DNA from: Candidatus Nitrosopumilus sp.
GTDB lineage: Archaea; Thermoproteota; Nitrososphaeria; Nitrososphaerales; Nitrosopumilaceae
DNA length: 11,694 nt
Direction of reading: 5' to 3'
Assembly: GCA_018674605.1 (NCBI GenBank)
Contig: JABGZU010000073.1
Coordinates: 1 to 11,694 of the forward strand
Program-made: the position numbers and the translations under genes
The notes under the pieces: generated by a model
What the model was told of the DNA's origin: nothing
Database searches by the model: none
Seen by the model: only the letters and a program-made list of their open reading frames with translations
Shown here: positions 1 through 6,546 of the stretch, one piece after another
How the letters are laid out: the number at the start of each line of letters is the position of its first letter
How positions within the stretch are numbered: the stretch's first letter is position 1

Positions 1-876
1 GATTATTCAAGATTACGTGAATCTGGTGTGAGATCATCATTTTCTAATTTTGATTTTAAAGTAACTGGAGATAGTACAATTAATGTAAGAGCATCAGAAT
101 CCTTTCTAACATCATTAACATCAAATAATATTGTTATTGATATTGTAAATGATGGAACTGCTCCAATTTCAGCAGTTGATATAATGATAGATAATGCACA
201 AACATCGCTTTCATCAAATACTGCATCAATCACAAATATTGAAAATGTTTTGATCTTAGAATCCAGTTGGGACATTGGAAATATTCCTGCAAGATCCTAC
301 CAATCTTTTGTTGCAGATGTGTATATACCTGAATCTTTAAAGGGTGACACTTTACGAATTCCTTTATCTATTTCATATTATAATACGCATGGTGATAAAG
401 AAACAATCTCAAAAATTCTTGATTTTTACATTAGAGGTTTAATTGATCTTACTGTTTTTAATGTAAAAGTAATTGAATTATCTGGTACTCAAATGGTAAT
501 AGGTGAAATAATTAATGAAGGAAATGAAGATGGATTATTTGGTTTTGTAACTCTTGATTCTAATGGAAATTCTAACATTAAATCAAATACTCAATTTATT
601 GATGAAATTGAAACTGATGCACCTGTTCCATTTAATGTTCCTATAGAATTTGATGGTGAACCACAATATGGTGAACATGATATTACAATTACTGTAAGAT
701 ACAAAGATAGTATTAGAGATGAAATTTTTCTTACATATGATACTATGATTTTAGTTAATGAACCATCTAATCTTGAAGGAGATTCATTAGATTCTACAAT
801 GATTATTATTCCGATAATTTTGATTATTGGTCTTTCAATATTTATAATTCGTAGGCGTAAAAAGTCGAATTATTGA
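1..876 (+). CDS. Surface protein with Ig-like/CARDB-type beta domains and C-terminal membrane anchor (5' partial)
   Basis: The reading frame is open from base 1, so the gene begins upstream of the window; 291 C-terminal residues are visible. A GTG at 28 could start translation, but the same frame continues upstream without a stop, so I treat it as internal. The sequence is rich in Asn, Ser, Thr, Ile and Asp with beta-strand-like alternation and NDGTAP and NEGNEDG stretches, typical of the COG1361/CARDB-like repeats of archaeal envelope proteins. One hydrophobic helix follows at about visible residues 266-283 and then a basic RRRKK stop-transfer tail. This predicts an extracytoplasmic protein anchored at its C-terminus with a very short cytoplasmic tail. 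The ligand or partner is unknown; a role in S-layer association, adhesion or transporter support is inference. The next gene starts 37 nt downstream. Confidence 0.75.
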   Translation, partial: DYSRLRESGVRSSFSNFDFKVTGDSTINVRASESFLTSLTSNNIVIDIVNDGTAPISAVDIMIDNAQTSLSSNTASITNIENVLILESSWDIGNIPARSYQSFVADVYIPESLKGDTLRIPLSISYYNTHGDKETISKILDFYIRGLIDLTVFNVKVIELSGTQMVIGEIINEGNEDGLFGFVTLDSNGNSNIKSNTQFIDEIETDAPVPFNVPIEFDGEPQYGEHDITITVRYKDSIRDEIFLTYDTMILVNEPSNLEGDSLDSTMIIIPIILIIGLSIFIIRRRKKSNY

Positions 877-912
877 CAAATTATTAATTAATTTTAAATC
901 TAAAAAGTACTA

Positions 913-1035
913 ATGAAGTTACGATTAACTATTACATTTTTAATTATTGCATTAATCTTTAGTATAATCATTACAGTTAGTTTTATTTTTTTCCTAAATT
1001 CATATACTAATTCATTATTTGAAAATTATTGTTAA
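913..1035 (+). CDS. Small single-helix membrane protein, 40 aa
   Basis: A short ATG frame of 40 residues starting MKLRLTITFL. Nearly the whole protein is one hydrophobic helix (about residues 5-28) after a two-basic-residue N-terminus, followed by a short polar tail ending FENYC. The helix has no AxA-type cleavage site, so an N-terminal anchor is more likely than a cleaved signal peptide. An AT-rich TATA-like run at about 885-899 lies near the expected distance for a leaderless start at 913. The stop overlaps the next small gene by 7 nt, so the two may be translationally coupled. The family is not recognised. Its small size leaves real doubt that it is translated, but the clean ATG, the hydrophobic profile and the overlap support a gene. 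Confidence 0.45.
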   Translation: MKLRLTITFLIIALIFSIIITVSFIFFLNSYTNSLFENYC

Positions 1036-1217
1036 ATCATCGAAAATTAACTTTCATTGGTGTTATTTTTTTAGTTATCACTTTTTTGATTAACTACTAT
1101 CATCAACAAAATCATCCTGATGTTGGATTTAATTATGCATATATTTCAGGAGCTATAATGTTGATCTCATTTGCTGCAAGTTTTTTGATATTCACTAAAG
1201 ATAATTTAAAAAATTAA
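1029..1217 (+). CDS. Small two-helix membrane protein, 62 aa
   Basis: A 62-residue frame whose only possible start is TTG at 1029: an in-frame TGA sits two codons upstream and no ATG or GTG comes before the first helix. Helix 1 (about residues 8-23, with VIFLVITFLINYY) and helix 2 (about 38-55, YISGAIMLISFAASFLIF) are joined by a short polar loop with HQQNHPD, and the tail is basic. The gene overlaps the 3' end of the preceding 40-residue membrane protein by 7 nt, which favours re-initiation by terminating ribosomes and would explain the weak start codon. Alternatively the two frames are one three-helix protein split by a frameshift. No function can be assigned. Confidence 0.55.
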   Translation: MLNHRKLTFIGVIFLVITFLINYYHQQNHPDVGFNYAYISGAIMLISFAASFLIFTKDNLKN

Positions 1218-1295
1218 TTTTCCTTTAAATCTAATTCTGACATAAATTAAAAATTAATAAAATAAGTAATTATGCTCAAATTCTATTTAGATCTA

Positions 1296-1306
1296 GGATT
1301 ATAAGC
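1296..1306 (+). promoter_or_regulatory. TATA-like promoter for the 1327 gene
   Basis: A TTATAAG element (1299-1305) lies about 25 nt upstream of the ATG at 1327, the usual archaeal TATA-to-start distance. It implies a leaderless or nearly leaderless transcript covering the small protein and the downstream kinase. Assigned by position and composition only. Confidence 0.4.
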
Positions 1307-1326
1307 AATTATTAGATATTCATATC

Positions 1327-1710
1327 ATGTCTAGTGATGAAATTGAAGTTCCAAAGGAATTACGTGAATTTATGCTTGAAGGTGCAAAAGAGACTTTGCT
1401 TGGTCAAAAAAATGGAGCAAAAAAACAATATCGATATGGTAATTTGCATATTAGAGAATATGGTGATAAATTTCTTGTTCATACAGATAAAGTTGATCCT
1501 AGAGTTAATCCACTTGGGCATTTGGTATGTGATGCCCCTGAAATTTTGATTGGAATTGCATGTGGAATATTTACAGGTATAGTTATTGGAAAAAAGTTTT
1601 CTAATAAAAAATCAAAAAAAATGTCTTTTTCTAACATTTTAACATCTTCATTAATTTCTGGATATTTAGGATATGCCACAACTAAAAAAATTAAAAAATA
1701 TTTAGAGTGA
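1327..1710 (+). CDS. Conserved-looking putative membrane protein upstream of the UbiB-type kinase, 127 aa
   Basis: I do not recognise a named family. The N-terminal 65 residues are charged and soluble-looking (acidic start MSSDEIEVPKEL, then a basic/aromatic strand segment KKQYRYGNLHIREYGDKF). A glycine-rich hydrophobic stretch follows at about residues 72-88 (ILIGIACGIFTGIVIG), then a Lys/Ser-rich linker and a second weaker hydrophobic glycine-containing segment at about 103-118. Paired glycine-zipper-like segments suggest membrane insertion or association. The start is the first ATG, with a TATA-like box about 25 nt upstream. The stop is only 4 nt before the ATG of the kinase gene, so the two are almost certainly co-transcribed and may act together at the membrane. 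That functional link is inference. Confidence 0.6.
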   Translation: MSSDEIEVPKELREFMLEGAKETLLGQKNGAKKQYRYGNLHIREYGDKFLVHTDKVDPRVNPLGHLVCDAPEILIGIACGIFTGIVIGKKFSNKKSKKMSFSNILTSSLISGYLGYATTKKIKKYLE

Positions 1711-1714
1711 TTTT

Positions 1715-3259
1715 ATGTATACTCTTAGAACTGTAAAAATCTTAATCAAACTTTTACCATCTGTTTTGGCATTACGTAAAGATAGAAAAAAATGGATTAA
1801 TCAAAATAAAAATAAAATTGATTCAAATCAATTTGAAAAAAATGCTAGCAAAGTACTTGAAACTTTTATTTCATTGGGACCAGTTTACATAAAATTGGGA
1901 CAATGGCTTTCTTCTAGAGCCGATATTTTGCCACAACCTTATTTGAAAGAACTATCAAAACTTCAAGATAGTGTTCCTGCAGCACCATTTGATCAAGTTA
2001 AACCAATAATTGAAAAAGATATTGGATTAATTGATGAAACATTTGATAAAATTGATCCAGTTTCTATTTCTGGTGCATCATTAGGACAGGTTTATCGAGG
2101 TTCTATTTATGGTCAACAAATTGTTATTAAAGTAAAAAGACCTGGAATTGAAAAAATTGTAGAAAAAGATCTGAAAATTCTAAAAAAAATCTTACCTCTT
2201 GCATTAAGATTTGTTGATGCAAATCTGAGATATTCTGCAAAAACTATGCTTACACAATTTATTGAAACTATTCATGAAGAAATGGATTATACCAATGAAT
2301 CCAAAAATCTTAAAGAAATCAAAAAAGATATGGCAAAAAATAACAAAGTTATTGTGCCTTCAGTTTTTGATGATTTTTCTTCAAAAAATGTTTTGACCAT
2401 GGAATATTTGCCTGGAATTAAAGTTACTAATATTGATGCTTTAGAAGAGAAAAAAATTGATCGAGAGCAATTAGTTATTGATGTTCATCAGGTCTTTTTT
2501 ACAATGCTCCTTAAGCATTCAATTTTTCATGCAGATCCACATCCTGGAAACATATCTGTAACTGATGATGGAAAATTAATTCTATATGACTATGGAATGG
2601 TTGGACGAATTAATAATAAAACAAGAATTAATTTAATTCGATTATATCTTGCTTTGGTAGAAAAAAATCCTCCACGAGTTGTTTCTGCCATGGATGATCT
2701 CAAAATGTTAACTCCTGGTTATAATCGGTCAATAATAGAGAAAGGAATAGAATTATCAATCCGTTCAATGCATGGTGATAAACCTGATGATATGGAGGTA
2801 CAAAGCCTAATGGAGCTTGCAAATCAAACTATGAGTAAATTCCCCTTTGTTTTGCCAAAAAATTTAGCATTATACTTGAGAATGGCTTCAATAATTGAAG
2901 GGATTTACAAAACACATGATGTTGATTTTAAATTTGTGAAAGTTCTAAAAAATATTCTTCAACAAGAAAATTTAATCACAGGCGCATATATTGAAGAATT
3001 AAAAATTTCTTTTGATACTTTTCTTAAATCAATTAATTCTACATTAAGAGTTGGATCTGATATGGAAAAATTAATGGATGAAGTTCAAATTTATATGAAA
3101 AAACGTAAACCTGTAATTTTGATTAGTGGAAGTATATTTTCTTCTGCTATTTTTATTGGTTCTACATTTTTATTTCAAACAAATGAATTTCTTGGATTAT
3201 TTGGAATGATAAGTTCTGGAATTATAATGGGAATTTCAGGATTATTACGAAAATATTAA
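1715..3259 (+). CDS. ABC1/UbiB (AarF) family atypical protein kinase-like protein, membrane-anchored
   Basis: At 514 residues this is full length for the UbiB/ADCK/AarF family of atypical kinases. The family-specific KxGQ motif is K60-Q63, the Ala-rich nucleotide loop replacing the Gly-rich loop is S119-V126 (SGASLGQV), the beta-3 lysine is K139, the ExD element is E189-D191, the catalytic loop is HADPHPGN at 272-279, and the metal-binding DFG-equivalent is DYG at 292-294. All key residues are present. Two C-terminal hydrophobic segments (about 467-487 and 493-511) predict a membrane hairpin, as in other family members. In bacteria and mitochondria UbiB/COQ8 supports ubiquinone biosynthesis as an ATPase; the archaeal substrate is not established, and a role in quinone or isoprenoid lipid handling is inference. 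It is 4 nt behind the 127-residue gene and its stop is 1 nt from the convergent Hsp20 gene. Confidence 0.9.
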   Translation: MYTLRTVKILIKLLPSVLALRKDRKKWINQNKNKIDSNQFEKNASKVLETFISLGPVYIKLGQWLSSRADILPQPYLKELSKLQDSVPAAPFDQVKPIIEKDIGLIDETFDKIDPVSISGASLGQVYRGSIYGQQIVIKVKRPGIEKIVEKDLKILKKILPLALRFVDANLRYSAKTMLTQFIETIHEEMDYTNESKNLKEIKKDMAKNNKVIVPSVFDDFSSKNVLTMEYLPGIKVTNIDALEEKKIDREQLVIDVHQVFFTMLLKHSIFHADPHPGNISVTDDGKLILYDYGMVGRINNKTRINLIRLYLALVEKNPPRVVSAMDDLKMLTPGYNRSIIEKGIELSIRSMHGDKPDDMEVQSLMELANQTMSKFPFVLPKNLALYLRMASIIEGIYKTHDVDFKFVKVLKNILQQENLITGAYIEELKISFDTFLKSINSTLRVGSDMEKLMDEVQIYMKKRKPVILISGSIFSSAIFIGSTFLFQTNEFLGLFGMISSGIIMGISGLLRKY

Positions 3260-3260
3260 A

Positions 3261-3683
3261 TCATTCAATTGAAATATTTTTTGATTTTTTTGTTACAGGA
3301 ATAATTAATACTAAAACACCATTTTCATATTTTGCAGTTTCTATTTTCTCTTCACCTTCTTTAACTTCAATTGGTAATCTAATTTTTTTATTAATTATGT
3401 TGGGTCTTTGATTTGAAATTAATGTCTTCAAGTCTTCATCATCAATAATTTTTTTAGCTTTAATTGAAAGTATATCTCCACATAAGCTTAATTCTATATC
3501 TTTTTTAGAAAATCCTGGAATATCAATAATAATTTTAAGACTTTCATCTGTTAGATGCATGTCTATTGGTGGTAAAACAAATTCATAAAATTCTCTTGAT
3601 TTATTTCCAATTTCTTTGATTACTTCTTTTATCAATCCCATTTTGTTAATGTGCTTAATTTTTAGATATAAATCTTGATTCAT
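3261..3683 (-). CDS. Hsp20/alpha-crystallin family small heat shock protein
   Basis: A 140-residue protein. An alpha-crystallin domain spans about residues 36-129, with the typical IDIPGFSKKDIELSL strand region (53-67), a DILSIKAKK strand (70-78) and the family signature NGVLVLIIP at 121-129. The C-terminus carries an IxI motif (I137-S-I139), which in this family docks into a neighbouring subunit's domain during oligomer assembly. Expected role: ATP-independent holdase preventing aggregation of unfolded proteins in the cytoplasm. The N-terminal arm (about 35 residues, with an internal Met at 15) is short to normal. ATG at 3683 was chosen because it is the first in frame and lies 12 nt after the stop of the upstream zinc-ribbon membrane gene, suggesting a two-gene transcript. 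The acidic insert at about 80-92 (DDEDLKTLISNQ) is probably the variable loop. Confidence 0.88.
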   Translation of the reverse strand: MNQDLYLKIKHINKMGLIKEVIKEIGNKSREFYEFVLPPIDMHLTDESLKIIIDIPGFSKKDIELSLCGDILSIKAKKIIDDEDLKTLISNQRPNIINKKIRLPIEVKEGEEKIETAKYENGVLVLIIPVTKKSKNISIE

Positions 3684-3695
3684 TAAAAAATAAAA

Positions 3696-3872
3696 CTAAA
3701 TTTTAGGAAAATATGAAAAAGTCAATATTGCTCCTACTACCATCACTGATATAATTAATCCAATAACGAGTATCTTTGGTTTGATAGATGTTTTACTAAA
3801 TTCTCGTACATATCCACATTTTGAACATTTCATGTGATCTCTTTCTCCTTTGAAAGTATGTGTACAAGACAT
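3696..3872 (-). CDS. Zinc-ribbon single-helix membrane protein, 58 aa
   Basis: This short frame is easy to miss: 58 residues on the minus strand from ATG at 3872 to TAG at 3696-3698. The N-terminus has metal-ligand spacing C3-x-H5 ... C16-xx-C19 (CTH then CSKCGY), a three-Cys/one-His zinc-ribbon-like knuckle. A basic linker (KTSIKPK) and a single hydrophobic helix at about residues 33-50 follow, with a short tail FSYFPKI. Predicted topology is a small cytoplasmic zinc finger tethered to the membrane. It lies 12 nt upstream of the Hsp20 gene on the same strand, so they likely form an operon. A TATA-like AT-rich element sits about 25-30 nt upstream (around 3895-3905). The family is not identified; the regular Cys spacing plus helix makes a chance frame unlikely. 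A role in quality control with Hsp20 is inference. Confidence 0.72.
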   Translation of the reverse strand: MSCTHTFKGERDHMKCSKCGYVREFSKTSIKPKILVIGLIISVMVVGAILTFSYFPKI

Positions 3873-3892
3873 AGATACAATTTTTCCATATG

Positions 3893-3908
3893 CGTATTAA
3901 ATCTTAAA
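3893..3908 (-). promoter_or_regulatory. TATA-like promoter for the zinc-ribbon/Hsp20 unit
   Basis: Read on the minus strand, a TTTAAGATTTAATA-type AT-rich run lies about 24-35 nt upstream of the ATG at 3872, consistent with an archaeal TATA box driving a nearly leaderless transcript. Position-based call. Confidence 0.35.
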
Positions 3909-3930
3909 TTTATGCCTAATTTTTGAATAA

Positions 3931-3950
3931 TTATTTTGATTTCAAAATAA
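3931..3950. promoter_or_regulatory. 20-bp perfect inverted repeat in divergent promoter region (candidate operator)
   Basis: Two 9-bp half-sites, TTATTTTGA and its exact reverse complement TCAAAATAA, are separated by only TT. The element sits between the divergent zinc-ribbon/Hsp20 unit (start 3872) and the nucleotide operon (start 4029). With a 2-nt loop it is a poor RNA hairpin, so a dimeric regulator site is the better reading. AT-rich composition raises the chance of coincidence. Confidence 0.35.
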
Positions 3951-3991
3951 AATTTAGTCTAGATTTTTACAAATGTGTTCTTGACTTGATA

Positions 3992-4003
3992 GATTTTTAA
4001 TCA
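3992..4003 (+). promoter_or_regulatory. TATA-like promoter for the tmk-HD-pyrH operon
   Basis: A TTTTTAATC element is centred about 30 nt before the ATG at 4029, the expected archaeal TATA distance for a leaderless message. No Shine-Dalgarno-like sequence precedes the ATG (GATAACTC), in agreement with leaderless initiation. Confidence 0.4.
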
Positions 4004-4028
4004 ATTAATTTCTTTATTTTGATAACTC

Positions 4029-4631
4029 ATGATTATTGTAATTGAAGGTGGAGATCAAGCAGGAAAACTAACTCAATCAGTTCTATTGGAAAAATCTTTG
4101 AAAAAACAAAAAATCAAAACTAAACTATTTCATTTTCCTGATTATGATACACCAATTGGTAAAGAAATTAGAAAATACTTGGATGGAAAACGTAAATTCC
4201 CTTCTCAAGTGATTCATTGTCTTTTAGCAGCTAATAGATGGGAAAAACTAAATGAAATTTTAGCATCTGAAGAAAAAAATTCTGTTTTAATTATGAATCG
4301 ATACTATCACTCTAACTTAGTTTATGGATTAGCAAACGGTTTGAAACAAAAATGGCTTGAGAGTCTTGATGATGGTTTACCCAAAGCTGATCTTGTAATC
4401 TTGTTGGATGTTACCCAAAAAGAATCTTTTTCAAGATCTCCACGAAACGAAAAAGGAAAAATTATGAAAAGAGACAAGTTTGAAAAAAATGAACAATTTT
4501 CAAGAAAAATCTCTGAAATTTATCGTAGTACTGCAAAGAAAAAACGTTGGAAAATTATTGATGCATCTAAACCTAAGTTAGAAATTCATGAAGAAATTCT
4601 AAAAGCATTTTCAAAGAAATTAGGATTATGA
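4029..4631 (+). CDS. tmk: Thymidylate kinase-like protein (dTMP kinase fold, divergent motifs)
   Basis: At 200 residues this is a normal thymidylate kinase length; the family phosphorylates dTMP to dTDP with ATP. Visible landmarks: P-loop IEGGDQAGKLTQ at 5-16, the substrate segment FPDYDTPIGKEIRKYLDG at 36-53, ANRWE at 68-72, NRYYHSNLVYG at 90-100 and the LLDV strand at 125-128. The general pattern resembles the eukaryotic-like branch. Three family positions deviate: the P-loop Ser/Thr after Lys13 is Leu14 (T15 follows), the Arg of the FPxR motif is Tyr39, and the Asp of the DR[YWH] motif is Asn90. The fold and substrate class look secure, but full catalytic activity is less so. It leads an operon: its stop overlaps the ATG of the HD gene by 4 nt (ATGA). 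ATG 4029 is the first codon of the beta-1 strand, so no upstream start is needed. Confidence 0.8.
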   Translation: MIIVIEGGDQAGKLTQSVLLEKSLKKQKIKTKLFHFPDYDTPIGKEIRKYLDGKRKFPSQVIHCLLAANRWEKLNEILASEEKNSVLIMNRYYHSNLVYGLANGLKQKWLESLDDGLPKADLVILLDVTQKESFSRSPRNEKGKIMKRDKFEKNEQFSRKISEIYRSTAKKKRWKIIDASKPKLEIHEEILKAFSKKLGL

Positions 4632-5863
4632 AAAAAATTTATTTAGATATTATAGATCCAATACATGATTTTATTCGTGTTTATGATTATGAACTTCCAA
4701 TAATTGATAGTCCACTTTTTCAAAGATTAAGGCGTATCAAACAGCTTTCTGGTGCACATTTGACTTATCCTTCAGCTCAACATAGTAGATTTGAACATTC
4801 ACTTGGAGTTATGCATATTGCAACTGAGGCTGGTTTTGCATTAAATGAAAAAGGATTTTTAAATTCTGATGATGTTCAGATTTTACGTCTTGCAGGGTTG
4901 TTACATGACATTGGCCATGGTCCTTTTTCTCATTTATTTGAAGAAGTTATTCGAGAGAAAAAAATTTCACATGAGGATTATGGAAAACAAATTATTTTAA
5001 ATTCTGAAATTGGTGACATATTATCAAAAACTGGATTTAATAAAAAACTAATTACACAAATTGCATTTGGAGAATCAAAATTTCAATATCTAAATGAAAT
5101 TATTTCTGGAGCTCTGAGTGCAGATATGATGGACTATTTGCTTAGAGATGGTTATTTTACAGGAGCTGAACATGCAAAAGTTGATCATAAAAGAATAACA
5201 CAATCACTTAGTATACATAAGAAAAAAATTGCATTGGAACGTTCAGCATTATATTCTTTTGAATCAATGATGCATTCTAGATATCAAATGTTTAAAGCTG
5301 TATATTTTCATAAAACTGTACGTGCTGCAGAAGTAATGCTCATTCAGGCATTGAGATTATCTGATGATGAATTTGGTTTTACATCTTTTAATTTTAATGA
5401 ATATGTAAAACTAACAGATGAATTTGTCTTATCTTCTCTCATCTCTTCAAAATCTTCTAAACTAAAACAAGCTAGACAGTTAGTTGAAGATTATCAAAAT
5501 AGAAAATTACTCAAATGTGCATTTGAGAGAATACTTACGAATCAATCAAATTTGAAAAAAACTCGAACTGATGAACTTCGAGTGGAACTTTCTAAGAAAT
5601 CTAAAATTGATGAAAATGACATATTTGTAGATAGTTCAGTTACTCCCTCTATTCCCCTTGCGCCATCAAAAAATGAGTCAAAATCAATAGTTTTGATTTC
5701 TAATGAAAATGGTAAATCTTCTGCAAAAGAGATGCCTATTTCTGAAATACCTGTAGTTTCAGCTATTTCTGGCTTTATGAATATACTTAGAATCTATACT
5801 CATGAAAAACATAGGAAAAAAGTTGAAATTGCCGCAAAATCGATACTAGGTAATCTAAAATGA
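4628..5863 (+). CDS. HD-domain phosphohydrolase, SAMHD1/dGTPase-like
   Basis: A 411-residue metal-dependent HD-superfamily protein (COG1078 type). Metal ligands are visible as H57 (SRFEHSLG), the H93-D94 doublet (LLHDIGHGPFSH) and D166 (SADMMDYLLRD), the same order as in SAMHD1 and bacterial relatives. The start has the family opening DPIHDFI and RLRRIKQLSGAHLTYPSAQHSRFEH, in which conserved Arg and Gln residues line the nucleotide site. The region at about 205-240 (ESMMHSRYQMFKAVYFHKTVRAAE) matches the helical part of this family. The expected reaction is dNTP hydrolysis to deoxynucleoside plus triphosphate, but some relatives act on other phosphoesters, so the substrate is inference. It shares 4-nt ATGA overlaps with the thymidylate kinase before it and the UMP kinase after it, so all three are translationally coupled, which supports a nucleotide-pool role. 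Confidence 0.86.
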   Translation: MKKIYLDIIDPIHDFIRVYDYELPIIDSPLFQRLRRIKQLSGAHLTYPSAQHSRFEHSLGVMHIATEAGFALNEKGFLNSDDVQILRLAGLLHDIGHGPFSHLFEEVIREKKISHEDYGKQIILNSEIGDILSKTGFNKKLITQIAFGESKFQYLNEIISGALSADMMDYLLRDGYFTGAEHAKVDHKRITQSLSIHKKKIALERSALYSFESMMHSRYQMFKAVYFHKTVRAAEVMLIQALRLSDDEFGFTSFNFNEYVKLTDEFVLSSLISSKSSKLKQARQLVEDYQNRKLLKCAFERILTNQSNLKKTRTDELRVELSKKSKIDENDIFVDSSVTPSIPLAPSKNESKSIVLISNENGKSSAKEMPISEIPVVSAISGFMNILRIYTHEKHRKKVEIAAKSILGNLK

Positions 5864-6546
5864 AAAAAAGAATTGTCATAAAACTATCTGGTAAAGTTTT
5901 TGGAATGGATAATGCCAAAATTATACAAAATTATGCTGATTTTTTGATAAAAATCAGTAAAATCTGTCAACCAATTGTTGTTGCTGGAGGTGGAGTTGTA
6001 GCAAGATATTACATTTCACATGCAAGAAATTTTGATGCTGATGAATCCACTTTAGATGAATTAGGAATTGAAATTTCTAGACTTAATGCAAAACTACTGA
6101 TTTATGCACTAAAAAATAAAGCATATTCTCACCCTCCAACGACTTTACAGGAAGTTAAACATGCAGTTAATGATGGATTAATTGTTGTTGCTGGAGGTTT
6201 ACATCCAGGTCAGAGTACAAATGGAACATCTGCATTAATTGCTGAAAAAATTCAAGCTGAACAATTTCTTAATGCCACTGATGTTGATGGTGTTTATGAC
6301 ATGGATCCAAATAAATTCAAAAAAGCAAAAAAATTCAAGAGTATTGAACTTAAAAATTTAAAAAATATTTTAGTTCATGAAGATTCTGTTGCTGGAGGAT
6401 ATGATTTAATGGATATTGTTGCTCTAAAAATTATAGAACGTTCTAAAATCAAAACTAGAATTCTAAAAGCCGATCCAAAAATTATTGAAAAAGCAATTAA
6501 AGGCAGTAACGTTGGAACTGAAATAATTTTACCGTCTAAAAAATAA
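5860..6546 (+). CDS. pyrH: UMP kinase (archaeal type, amino acid kinase fold)
   Basis: At 228 residues it has the usual archaeal PyrH length. The amino-acid-kinase family signatures are visible: the N-terminal KLSGKVF at 8-14 with the phosphate-binding Lys8, the glycine loop VVAGGGVVARYY at 40-51, the archaeal UMP-kinase-like segment LDELGIEISRLNAKLLI at 65-81, VVAGGLHPGQSTNG at 109-122, and the nucleotide segment NATDVDGVYDMDPNKF at 138-153. The role is ATP-dependent phosphorylation of UMP to UDP in pyrimidine synthesis. Isopentenyl phosphate kinase and aspartate kinase share the fold but not the LDELGIE..RLNA and HPGQST segments. ATG at 5860 overlaps the HD gene stop by 4 nt. The TAA stop at 6544-6546 directly abuts the stop of the convergent 116-residue gene, leaving no intergenic base. 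Confidence 0.9.
   Translation: MKKRIVIKLSGKVFGMDNAKIIQNYADFLIKISKICQPIVVAGGGVVARYYISHARNFDADESTLDELGIEISRLNAKLLIYALKNKAYSHPPTTLQEVKHAVNDGLIVVAGGLHPGQSTNGTSALIAEKIQAEQFLNATDVDGVYDMDPNKFKKAKKFKSIELKNLKNILVHEDSVAGGYDLMDIVALKIIERSKIKTRILKADPKIIEKAIKGSNVGTEIILPSKK

Noticed and set aside
1218..1326. Possible RNA gene in the 109-bp spacer
   Set aside because: Very AT-rich with no cloverleaf or stable stem; only a TATA-like element was supportable.
1334..1549. Alternative plus-strand frame within the 127-residue gene
   Set aside because: Overlaps a frame with better start, promoter spacing and coupling to the kinase; composition is that of an out-of-frame reading.
5860..6546. Isopentenyl phosphate kinase or aspartate kinase instead of UMP kinase
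   Set aside because: The LDELGIE..RLNA and HPGQST segments and 228-residue length fit archaeal PyrH; the pyrimidine operon context agrees.
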